From the NCBI RefSeq assembly GCF_001619985.1, contig NW_017264200.1, forward strand, positions 1,178,001 through 1,242,000: 64,000 nt of DNA, in the 5' to 3' direction. Position numbers and translations under genes: made by a program. The notes under the pieces are model-generated. The model ran no database searches and was not told the DNA's origin. It saw only the letters and a list, made by a program, of their open reading frames with translations. The stretch's first letter is position 1, and each line of letters begins with the position of its first letter. This DNA is from Xylona heveae TC161 (Eukaryota; Ascomycota; Xylonomycetes; Xylonales; Xylonaceae). Shown here piece by piece: positions 45,455 through 55,976 of the stretch.

Positions 45455-48400
45455 TTATTTGGCCATGACATCAATGTAGCGTCCACCCTTTTTGGGCTTT
45501 CTCATTGTACCGCCCTTGCGAGGTGCTGGCACGCCTAGTAGATCATCAATCGAACTAGCATTGCTCATTGACGTTGTTGGCCGGGAGGGAGGTCCGGATG
45601 GTGGTGCCGGCGTACCGGTAGACGAGAGCGGAGGAGCAAGAGGAGGCGTCTCTGATGCCGCCCCAAGGGGACCGACGCTACTTGAGGGCGAGCGAGAAGG
45701 AGGTCGAGAGTTAGGAAGTGATGAAGGCGGTCCAAGCGTGGGCATTGGTAAGCTTTGTGTAGAACCGGGAAGGGGCGGCCTCGGCGGTGCTGATAGCGAT
45801 GGTGGCGGAGGAGTAGCTTGGTTGGCACTGGCCGCACGAGAAGGCGGTCCGGCTCTGGGCGGTGGAGGAGTTGCAGATGGGGTAGGAGATGGAGCGCCAG
45901 CCTTCTTGTTGACCCACTTTTTCAGATCTGGATCATAATAGAAGGAGCTCTCTTCACCAAGCTTGGCCTTAATGGGACCACCGCTCTCGTTGCTCGAGCC
46001 GCCCTTTGAGAACCAAGAGCCAAACCAACCCTTCTTTTCTTGGGGCTTTGAATCCCGTTTAGCTGTGATGGAAATGTCAGTGGATGCTGCAGAAAATGAA
46101 AGAATGCCATGGGGTCAAACTATGCCACTTACCATCAGCTTCCGCGGCTTTGCGGAACGCCTCCTCATTTTCCTTGTCCCGCGCCGTCTTACCACTTTTG
46201 AGAATTGCAGCTGCCCTGGCTGTAAACTCGGCATCGTCATCATCATCATCCATGATTGACTTCTTCTTCGGCAGCTTTTCCTCAGCAGGTTCCTCCTTAG
46301 GTATTTCGTCTTCAAAGGAAGCAGCCGCATCACCTGTTGGTGGCTCATAGCTGTTACTCGTCGGCGGTTCATAGCTGCTGAAGCTTGCTGGTGGTTCATA
46401 GGAGCTAGTCATTGGCGCACCATAGCCACCGTCATGAGAGACGCCAAGTGGCTCATCAAACATGCTCTCTGTTGGAGGTAGGTACGAAGAAGATGCTGCC
46501 CGATCTTTCTCGTCCCGACGCACGTTCCCGTCGACGTCTCCGAATGTCAGCTCAACCGGCTCGTAGCTCGTCTTTGGTACACTAGGTTCATAGGATATTG
46601 AAGGTGCCGAATAGTCCGAATGCAATTCCGAATGCAATTTTGGCTCATAGGCGTCAGGGTGGGGTGATGAAGTCAAGGGTGCCGGCTCCACAGGTGCAAT
46701 TGGAATGTAAGAAGTTTGCGACTGGGACACGGGAGAGGATGTTGTCTGTAAAACACTGGTTGTTTCCGGAGAAAGATTGGCGGGTTGATAATGACTGCTT
46801 GGTGCTCGAGGCAAGCTGTCATTCTGTAATAAGGGTTGCGGCACATACCCGCCACCTCTTTCCGCACCATATGGCCCAGCAGTGATCTCCGATGCCGCTC
46901 GAATGGGTTGGTAAGGCAGTCCCATTGGCTGCTCAGGTAACGGCCGAGCCTGAGGAGGTGCCATCTGCGGCGCATATGGACCAGCTGGACTATATTTGGA
47001 TTGTGCCTGAGATGCTGCAGGGTATGCAGCGCTTAGATTGATGTTGGAGGCTGATGGGCTCACGTTAGGTGTATCCCCAGCAATACGGGCAAATGGTCCA
47101 ACATCAGCACCGCCTCCTTGGCCTCCTTTAGCTGAGGTCTCATCATCCTCATCACCAGCAACAAACCGGTTAAAGCTGGCCCAGACAGATCCTGACACCT
47201 TCTCCATACTTGGTTTGGAAATCCAAGACGAGCTAGAGTCCTTGGGGCTCCGGCTGAGTCTCTTCGAGAGGTCATCAAGAGCCGAGAGGAAAGGTGGGTG
47301 GAAGTAAGGAGAGAGCTTCGTCGTCGCCTTTACCGCAGCAGCAATCGCGTCACAGTAACTTTGGGCCTCTGTCCGATAGCCAGCCTCTGCCAAAAGACCA
47401 GCATGGTATAACTTGTAGGATTGGAGATGGGGAGCCGTTGTTAAAACAGATGATCCTGAGAGAGACAGCCCATACTCGTAGACCTCACTGAGAAGAATTG
47501 AGTCTAAGTCCCGAGCAAAATCAAACGGCTGCACCCGATGATCTGCTGAAAGAAGTGAGATACACGTATGCGGATCCTCCACACCGCCGAACGGTGCAAT
47601 ATTCCTCGCAAACATGTAGCAGGTATGAGCAGCATAGGTCCGGTTGTACGAAGATAGTAACCTTGCCAGTGCAAGTAGCGCCTGCTCATCGCCTGGGTTT
47701 CGATTGCTGAGGATCAGCGAAGCGCTCTCCCGCCATTTGTTCAAGCCTTCCAAGGCATTCTTAGTCGGCGCGCCCGCAGTATCTGTGCGGACCATCTGAA
47801 AACCAGCTCGTGCGGATGGAGGAACGAGCTCATCAATACTTTCCTCCCAATTGCCAGCGAAAACATCGTAGAGCGAGGCCAAAGGCTCTGTGTGGTCGCT
47901 GAGATTCTTGACTTCTTGCCGCACAAACTCTTGTACGACCTGCTTCCAGATATCCTTGCTGAGAGTTGATGCAATCAACAACGCGTGCGCCCAAAGTCGT
48001 TTGTCAACTGCGTGCCATATAGCATCCTCACGCTTACCTTTGAGGAGGAATTTGCGTATTTTATCGACAGCCTGCGGATCAACAGGTTCAGTTCGAGCGG
48101 CAGAATCAGCGGTGGTTGCCATGTCAGAAATATTTGCGCCGATCGGCTCGTCGGAATTTTCACTCGCATCCGTTTCGTCATCGACGAGCAAAAGTTTTCT
48201 GACGGCACTTTCGATAGCAGGGTTGCCTTCGAGTAATCCATCATTCTCGATGAAAGACCGTAGAACTTTCCACAACAAGACTTTCTCTTGATATTGCAAG
48301 GAAGAGCTTAGAACTGGATCTGTCGCTCCGTCCTCCTCAAAACTTTTAATCACGTCTGTTAGCCAGGACGCGACGTCTTTCTTCTTAGACTTGCCCTTGA

Positions 48401-51400
48401 GCGGCCCCGGAAACTTGACGAATCTTTCCGGCAACGGACATATATCCTTCGCACTGCGGACAGTAACTTCACCTGGTGCGCATTTAATCATAGGTTTCAC
48501 GTGGCCCGTGGCGTACCTCGGAACGTGCTTGGGGAAGGAGGTCACTATAGTTCCGCCGAAACCCCAGTTAAAGATAGGGCATCCTTTCCATCGCTGAAGA
48601 GGGTCGGTTTCGCGACCATCAGTCGGGAAGACATAGTTTACAGTCTCTGAAAATGACCTTCCGTGATGTGAAATCGGAGAACTGAGGTTCTTCAAGAGAG
48701 TCGGAGATGTAGGACCATTGACAGAAGCTGGTCTCGGTTGAGTTTCAATTGGCGCTATAGGCATCTTAGGACCGAAAGGAGTGGCACCGGGAGACTGAGT
48801 TTGGGATCGAAGAGGAGCAGACATTGGCGCATCTGTTGATTGGAACGAGTGCGGGTCTGAGACAGGAACTTTAGATGCAGCAGCTTGTGCTTGGCCTATT
48901 GTAGGCAACTGCGGCGCATAGCGGCTTGAGGTTGGCGGTAGTGCATGCGAAACGGACCGCAACGGAGGAGGCCCCCGATCAAACGACGCTCTCTTTTTAT
49001 CCAGACCTCCAATATTCTGTCCTGTTTCGCGAGATTGCATTGACTCAGAGAAGCTTCTATTTGCGTAAGGAGACACGGGAACGGCCGGATGATGATGATG
49101 CTGCTGCTGCGTAGGCTGCTGGGGTGCCGGACGCTGTGATTGTGGACGCTCATGTGAGGCAAGAGGGCTAGATGTGCGAGGCTGGAACGGGAGTACATGA
49201 TGCGCCGGTGGTGGCGGCGGCTGTGCATATTTGGGCTGAGCTTTGAGAACTCCACTGGTCCCGGGTGGAGCCGGAGAATACCTAGAAGTGATCGGAGCAG
49301 AGGGAGGCGAGGATGCAAGAGGTGGCGAGGACGCAATTGCTGCATACGGATTAACTCGTTCAGCTGGACGAAGGCCAAAATCGCCAGAAGTGCTTGCCTG
49401 AGAGACGGGTGGTTGTTGTTGTTGTTGTTGTTGTTGTTGTTCTTGTTGCACTGGTGGGGGACTCGGTACAGGGGGTGCTACGAACCCTGCAGATAAAGGT
49501 GGAGTCACCGATGGTGCCTGCGGAGTAATCCTTCCAGCATTTGGGGTGGGTCTCGAGCGTGGTACAATGGGTATTTCCTCGAAGAAGCTGCTTGTGCTGG
49601 GCTTTGGTTTTAAAGTAGGCCGACCTTCGGTCATCGTCTCCAGTTGCGCCTGCTTGGATTGACCGTGGGGAACTGAGGAAAAGTTGGCCGGAGGAACGAA
49701 ACTTGAAACAGCACGATTTGGGGGAGGGGGGGTTTGCGTCGGGCCTCCGATACCAAAGGGGTGCATACTACTGCTCCTAGGAGGTGGTGGCGTTGGTTGA
49801 GTTCCCGGGGCCGTCACGACCTGATGAGCGGCAGCTCGTTTCTTCGGACGAAGAACGTCTCCCGGAAGATCGTAAGGCGAGGAGTAACCGCCCTTTGATT
49901 TATCCGCAAAGCTTTGCGCTTTCGAGGGCATGGCAGGTCTAGGGTCTTGATCGCCCATGAAAGCAGGAGACGTAGTGGAAGGAGCCGGTGCAAAGCCCTC
50001 AGTCCAGGCCAAACTCGGAGCTCGTGAAGCGGCGCCAGGGATATTTCCGGCCATTGTAGATTGAGGCGAGGCAGTGGCGGGAGTATATCGGTTGCTTACC
50101 TGTTCCGAGCTCGAAGGGTGTACTTGAGCCAGGCCCGGAAGCACATTTTCCGGGGCAGCTTGAGAGTCATTAGGGTAAGGTTGCGGCACGTTCAGTAAAG
50201 GCTCCTCATCTAAAAAGCCCTCGCCGTCATCCTGAAAGAAGGCCGCCGGATCAATTGTTTTTTCGCCTTCATCGGGCACGTTATCCTCCAACAACTCATC
50301 TTCATCGAGAGCAGCAGCCCACATTTCAGTCAGCGCTTCTTCCTTGGACTTTGACGTGTTCCCTGTCTCATCTGCTGTTACGGAAAGAGAACCGCTACCA
50401 GCATCTCTCGATTCCGTCGAAGGAGGTTGGATTTGAGCATTGATTGATCCTGCAAAGGTCGCTGAAGCTGAAGATCGGCCATGAGAATCGGTAGCCCGGT
50501 CCTCTGGATGAGTGTCACTATGTGCAGGATATTGAAGTGAGCCTAGGACTTGAGAAGTCGACTTTCGTTGAAGGTTCGAAGGCGTGAAGTCGTCTTCTGT
50601 TTTAGGATTCTCCATTGTTGATTTGAAAAAGTCATCTGCGTCATCAGTAGTGCCTGCAAAAAAGTCTGGCTCTTCCTGCTGCTTTTCTTCCTCAGGCGGT
50701 TGCTCCAGTGTAGTGTCCGATGGTATCAGCGGCACGCCCTCTTCGAAGCGTACACCCGCATCTGATAGCTCTGAAATCTCTGTTCCGTGGGTCTTGTCAA
50801 ACCCATCAAAAGAATTCTGCTCCTTCCAGTCGTTTTCTACTGAGCTTTCGGGAGCCCACCCCTCTGCCAGATTAAGCTCATTTTGATGGTCTACTGGCGC
50901 TTGATGAATCCAGGCCTGATCGGTTACTTCTTTTGAGCTTTCAGGGTCCCATCCACCCGCTAAGTTAAGCTCATTTTGGTTCTCAGTCGGCGCATGGCGG
51001 ATCCAGGATTGATCAGTTACCTCTGCTGGGCTTCCAGGGCCCCAGCCCTCCGCCAGATTAGGCTCATTTTGATGATCTGTCGGCGCTTGGTGGATCCAGG
51101 ACTGATCGACTGTGGTGTCAAATGTAGTGCCATCCTGCAGCCCTTCCTTTGCATCTGCAGTATCCGTAGGGCCCAAAATCTCGTCGAAACCAATGTCCGG
51201 CTTGCTTGAGGATTCCGGAAGCTCGCCGTTTCTCGCTACATTGCCGACATCAGGCTGCGAGTAAGTTATGTCAGAGGTTGGCGTGGTGTCCCTGAGAGGC
51301 AAGACTTCAGGGAAAGAATTTGACCGATCTGGTGCATCGAGGTGCTTAAAGACATCCGTATCTTGCCGGGGAAGTTCCCAGCTCTGCGGGCTAAACTCAT

Positions 51401-51992
51401 CGTCATCCCCCACTATCACTTCGTGCGAGACCGTGCGGGCAAATGAATTCGAGCTAGCGTGGCTGTCTCGATGTGAAGTTCCAGCCGTGGCCTCTTCTAT
51501 GCGAGTCGGTTGGGGGTCAACCGCTTGGGTGCACGCTTCGCTTTTGCCGTTGGCCGCCTGAATTGGTCCCGCTATATCGGGCTCGACCGAGGGGAACTGT
51601 TCCCGCTCTGGCACAACAAAGTCCCCGTGGCTCTGTCCAAGCGTTTGGGCATCTGGTTGTACTGGATCTTCAAGTGCTGGGACCTCTGGCCGAGACAAGC
51701 GTTGCAAAGTGGGGACTTTTGGTTCATGCCTTGCGCTGCTATCTTCCACATCCTCCACATGAAAAGAATGCGGTTGAAGGGAGACGGAGCTGATATTTCG
51801 TGGTATGGAAGAATCATCGATGGAAAGATGTGGAGAATTCTGCGCCGGTGTGGACACGGTAAGATTATTAGGTTGGCTGGGTGCTTGGATATCCCGGTCC
51901 GAGTCTGGTCGCCATGCGGGATGCCATGATGAAGCTAGTGGCCTGGCCGGGACCTCTGAGGCCGATTGATTACCGGCTAGACCATCCATCAT
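45455..51992 (-). CDS. SEC16: COPII coat assembly protein Sec16, 2155 aa
   Basis: Large scaffold that organises ER exit sites and regulates COPII coat assembly. Exon 1 51992-46133 (5860 nt) and exon 2 46062-45455 (608 nt). Residues 1-1100 are mainly disordered: a 31-residue unit occurs three times at 295-387, and a Gln run of about ten lies near residue 850. The central conserved domain is at about 1125-1260 (LQRWKGCPIFNWGFGGTIV, YATGHVKPMIKCAPGEV). The ACE1-like α-solenoid that binds Sec13 follows at about 1305-1580 (KIRKFLLKGKREDAIWHAVD, RLWAHALLIASTLSKDIW). The C-terminal region ends in exon 2 with KRDSKPQEKKGWFGSWF, YYDPDLKKWVNKK and the terminal GGRYIDVMAK. These are standard Sec16 blocks. 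The intron lies just before WFGSWF. Confidence 0.95.
49415..49446. repeat. CAA/TTG trinucleotide repeat in SEC16
   Basis: On the plus strand (GTT)n/(TTG)n interrupted once; on the coding strand CAA codons for a Gln run at about residues 849-860. It is a length-variable coding microsatellite in a disordered part of Sec16. Confidence 0.8.
50832..51110 (-). repeat. Three-copy 93-bp in-frame repeat in SEC16
   Basis: Codes for three 31-residue units starting at residues 295, 326 and 357. The shared pattern is TDQ-WI--AP---QNE-NLA-GW-PES. Copies differ at several codons, so the duplication is not recent, but the acidic/aromatic core is kept. Confidence 0.85.
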
Positions 51993-52723
51993 GATTTTCG
52001 CGTTGACAAGAGCCCGCTATGTCTCGTCGCTGACATCGTCAATACAACTTTGTCTCCTTTGTTCGAATTCATGGGTAGCTTACCAGCTTTAAGACGATAC
52101 GTTACCTAGTGACACAAAGCAATTATGAACATGACAGCGAAAAGGCAAGCATCTCTGGCATCTGCCACCAAAAAAAACCAGTAATAATGGTGTGCCACAG
52201 GAAAAAGGGAAATGTAGGTAAGTAATGAAGATCAGGACACTTTCAAAAGGTTAGTTAGACCTCCCCTGGCTCAGGTTGTTTGAACCCCCAACAGTAGTAG
52301 CGCGACATCACTCACATGATAGGTTGCTTCCCTCGCTCCGTCTAACTTTGTCGGGATATCAAGCTAAGTCATCAATTGTGCAAATGATTATTCAAAAGTT
52401 ATTCAAGTTATGTCAGATCGACTCTTCCCCAGGCAACTCGTAATGCCGAGGCCCCTGTCGACTCGCTAAAGATGTGAACTACGCTAACCCAATATGGTTG
52501 AAGAAACAAAAAGTTCACGAAACTTGTGAAAGTTGTCGCCAGCGTCTTGTCCAACACCGCAAGAGCACCAAGGAGACTCTTCATCTCTTTGGCTCGTGTA
52601 TCCACCCTCGTTCGTTATAGATTGACGGACTCAGTCGGCCGACTTTGGGTCCGCATTCTTATTGCGAGAGCATCTAAATATTTAGAAGCGGGAAATTGAA
52701 GTTGCCACTTCAACCTGTCCGCC
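51993..52723. promoter_or_regulatory. Divergent promoter region, SEC16 / MAK16
   Basis: 731 bp between divergent ATGs. One weak minus-strand frame near 52,408-52,605 resembles nothing. No specific element recognised. Confidence 0.4.
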
Positions 52724-53857
52724 ATGGCTTCAGACGAAATTGTTTGGCAGGTCATCAACCAGCAATTCTGCTCCTTCAAGCTCAAGTAAGTATTGAATTC
52801 TTTCACAAGCATGATTTATAAGATTCAGTGCTAATAAATGGCTTCGAAAAATAGAACGACAAAGGAGCAAAACTTTTGCCGCAACGAATACAATGTTACC
52901 GGCCTCTGCAACCGCCAGTCATGTCCGCTGGCAAATTCGCGCTATGCCACCATCCGTTCCAATCCGGAGACTGGAACCCTTTATCTATATATGAAGACTA
53001 TCGAACGGTCTCACATGCCATCGAAATGGTGGGAGCGAATTAAACTTTCTTCCAATTATTCAAAGGCGCTTGAGCAACTTGACGAGAGACTTATTTATTG
53101 GCCCAAGTTTCTGGTTCACAAATGCAAGCAAAGGCTTACACGTTTGACTCAAGTAAATATCCGGATGAAACGCTTGGCAAAGGAGGAAGCACGACTGGGT
53201 GAGAAATTGGTACCAAAGATGGCGCCCAAAATTCGGCGACGAGAAGAAAATCGTGAGAGAAAGGCTGAGGCGGCAGCAAAGGTCGAAAGAGCCATTGAGC
53301 GGGAGCTTATTGAGAGATTGCGAAGCGGTGCTTATGGTGACAAGCCGCTGAACGTGGAGGAGAATATTTGGAAGAAGGTTCTTAGGGGTCTGGAGAGAGG
53401 TGGCGAGGGAGTTAGGGATGAGGATCTTGATGAGGGTATTGAGGACGATGAGCTCGAGGGCGAAGAAGAGGAAGAGGAAGAGGGTGTTGGTGATGTCGAA
53501 TACGTTAGCGATCTTGAGGGCGAAGACGAAGATGAGGAAGGTCTGGAAGACCTCGAGGATTGGCTTGGCAGTGAGGAGGGCGAGGGCTCTGAGGAAGACA
53601 GCAGTGCGCCGAGCGATGAGAGCGCCGATGAGAGCAGCAGCGAGGAGGAAGATGCAACTGCGAAGAAACCCGGCGCAGGCGGCAAGAGGAAGAGAGGAAA
53701 CGCTCCCTCCGCCAAACCCAAGAAGAAAGGTATGTTTCCAACTTTGCACTGGCGGTTGCAGCTATCAGCTCACGAATCAATAGGTCCTCGCGTCGAAATC
53801 GAATATGAGATGGAACAGGAGCCTGCTGCGCGGGAAGCTGTTTCTTCATATGCATAA
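52724..53857 (+). CDS. MAK16: Ribosome biogenesis factor Mak16, 336 aa
   Basis: Nucleolar factor for 60S subunit assembly (5.8S/25S rRNA processing), partner of Rpf1. Exons 52724-52785, 52855-53729 and 53784-53857 (62+875+74 nt). It starts MASDEIVWQVINQQFCSFKL. The conserved cysteine block is FCRNEYNVTGLCNRQSCPLA, followed by NSRYATI and YLYMKTIERSHMPSKWWERI. LPKFLVHK-like WPKFLVHKCKQRLTRL follows. Residues of about 205-290 are a long acidic, phosphorylatable tract (Glu/Asp/Ser), then KKPGAGGKRKRG. The last exon gives GPRVEIEYEMEQE. The second intron (54 nt) has no in-frame stop, so an unspliced message would add 18 residues; homologues run straight from the basic block into PRVEIEYE. Confidence 0.95.
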
Positions 53858-54353
53858 TCAGCTCAGGCTATTGAATGGCGTTTTGGCGGCGCTCTGGGGG
53901 ATTATTAGGAATCTGAAGTGGCACAAATGTAGCACTGCATTCATTGCGGGGAATTCAAAAGTAGCTCTAATAAATTCCAGTCACTTTAATTTCGTAATTG
54001 TGCCTTTTGTTGGAAACTTTGCGGCTGGGTTTATCGAGCAGTGTCTTCTGTGTGGCCACATTATTATCTCTATGATGATAACACTGTAATATGTAAACAT
54101 CTCGCGAAACTGTAACACGAATTAGCCACAGCTACCACGGCAACTTACTCCACCCATTTTCTCAACGACAACTCTGAAAGCTATAACGCCCACATTGCGC
54201 CTTTCGGGCTCCGAAAAACATTGTTTCTTTGTAATAATACCAGCTGCGTAACTTCGTCGTGGGCGCGGTCGCCGTGCGCCTGCTCCATTCTCAGCTCTTC
54301 CGCTCAGTGACCCCCGCCTTTACCGCTCGAGTTTCATACCCTGCCTGTTCAAC
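53858..54353. other. Intergenic, MAK16 to MSO1
   Basis: MAK16 3' flank and MSO1 promoter, 496 bp. Nothing else seen. Confidence 0.45.
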
Positions 54354-55151
54354 ATGTCCTCCTATCTCACATACTTTTCTTCAAGATACAACTCTATCCG
54401 CCGCAACCTGCTCTCTGACGAAAATGACGGTGACACCGAGGATGACACGCACATCTCTCGGGTCTTGCGAGCCTATTACATCGAGAAAGGGCGACCCTTT
54501 CCTCCTTGGCTGCCACCCGATCCTAAAGCTCCCCAAGTGCAGCCTGCTCAATATGTCGCCATGAACAGTAGACAAGGAAGCCAGCAGATGCCTCCTCGCG
54601 GCAGCACTGGTGGACTGGGCGACCTCTGGGATGCTCCACAGCGACCGCCTGCGACTGAATCTTTATCTCTGCGAAAAGGGGGTGCAATGCGGGGAGCAGC
54701 AGGAAGAGGAGCTTCGCCACGGCCAAGCATCGTTGATTCATATACTCCTGCGTCCCCTGTCGAGCAAGCCCGACCCCTCCCGAGCCAGCGGGCCGGCAGC
54801 TATCAGGCTCAATTTCCCCCACAACAGGCGCAACGAAATGACAGCTTTGTTTCAGCTACTCCAAGTTCTGGATCTGGATCAGGTCTTGGGGCACAGGAGA
54901 GACTAAAGGCAAGATTTCGGGGCGGAGGGTCCAGCAGCTCTGCCTCAAGTGCGTCAACTTACGGCGTGCAAAATCAACGATTTGCTGGCGGGTACGATGG
55001 GCAGGGCGGGAGTGCAGATAGACCTTTTGTCGGCGCAACCTCTCCTTGGGTGAGTGGAGATCCGGGGCCGCCAGTTCGAGGCTACGGGGGCGGCGAAGAA
55101 GCCAGTAGTGGAGGAAAATTTGGGCTATTTCGAGGGCAAAGAACGAAATGA
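54354..55151 (+). CDS. MSO1: Mso1 N-terminal domain protein, 265 aa
   Basis: Single-exon gene for the Sec1-binding exocytosis factor Mso1. In yeast Mso1 joins Sec1 and Sec4 to promote SNARE assembly at sites of secretion. The Sec1-binding region is at about residues 10-60: SSRYNSIRRNLLSDENDGDT, EDDTHISRVLRAYYIEKG and RPFPPWLPPDPKAP, the clearest fungal signature. The rest (about 65-265) is Gly/Ser/Pro/Gln-rich and probably disordered, with LGAQERLKARFRGGG near residue 185 and the terminal KFGLFRGQRTK. The ATG follows AAC and opens directly on the conserved segment, so the start is firm. GYP7, another trafficking gene, follows in the same direction. Confidence 0.9.
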   Translation: MSSYLTYFSSRYNSIRRNLLSDENDGDTEDDTHISRVLRAYYIEKGRPFPPWLPPDPKAPQVQPAQYVAMNSRQGSQQMPPRGSTGGLGDLWDAPQRPPATESLSLRKGGAMRGAAGRGASPRPSIVDSYTPASPVEQARPLPSQRAGSYQAQFPPQQAQRNDSFVSATPSSGSGSGLGAQERLKARFRGGGSSSSASSASTYGVQNQRFAGGYDGQGGSADRPFVGATSPWVSGDPGPPVRGYGGGEEASSGGKFGLFRGQRTK

Positions 55152-55976
55152 ACTCCGTAAAGGTCGTTTCATGCTTCAATTTGGCCATAGCTATATTCCA
55201 CCTTGTTACATATTGGCTTTGGTATTTGCTTTAGGGTGTCTGAGGAGTTCAGAATGATATCTTTTCAAGCAGCCAACAACTCCCTTTGTTGCATACCGCA
55301 ACTGCATAGCCCGTCTCAATACCCACAATTGGCGTCTCACCGATCATGCCCTTGCGGGAAATTATTGTTTAATATTTGCGGGCCTGCTTCGTTTTCCTTT
55401 CCAAGGAAATTCTCTTCCATTCATAATTATTTAATCCTCTCTGGGGGTGCCTTAATTAGAACCAAATTCATATATGGGACGCTTGCCGTTTGCCGTTTGC
55501 CGGACGTTGAGAGAGACGGCATTCTACAATAATTCTCGGAACCACTTTTCATATACATTTGTCAACCTGAAATGAAGTACATTAATGAACTATATAGATT
55601 GAATATATTCGTCATGAGTACTGCTCCTTTTATTGCAACTCAGAAATAGAGCGGCTGTACTGAGCGTGAATTTATGCTGCTGCCTGAGATTATTTATACA
55701 TGTTGACATCAGGTATATATCTTATCGGTGTTCGGAGCTTTCGTCAGGGTATACGCAGCTACAACAACCCCGCCAACGTTGGCTCCGCAACATCTTCATT
55801 CCATCCTTGATTGTCCCGCAGTACTTTTTACTGGCCATCTCGCGAGAAGCTTCATACAAGAATTTAACTTGCTGTTACTTTGAGACTTAGCTTCAGGAGT
55901 AATCCAAATCGCCTCCGCTGCCGTTGTCGATAGTTGCACCGCGTATCAGGATCGGAGGTCGCATAGAACTGCTACT
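55152..55976. other. Intergenic, MSO1 to GYP7
   Basis: 825 bp. Holds the MSO1 3' flank and GYP7 promoter. Open frames of 85-109 codons at 55,203-55,890 are not similar to any family known to me. The part at 55,440-55,620 is AT-rich. Confidence 0.4.

Noticed and set aside
45492-45938. 148-codon Gly-rich frame antisense to SEC16 exon 2
   Set aside because: It is the complement of the Pro/Ser-rich Sec16 tail.
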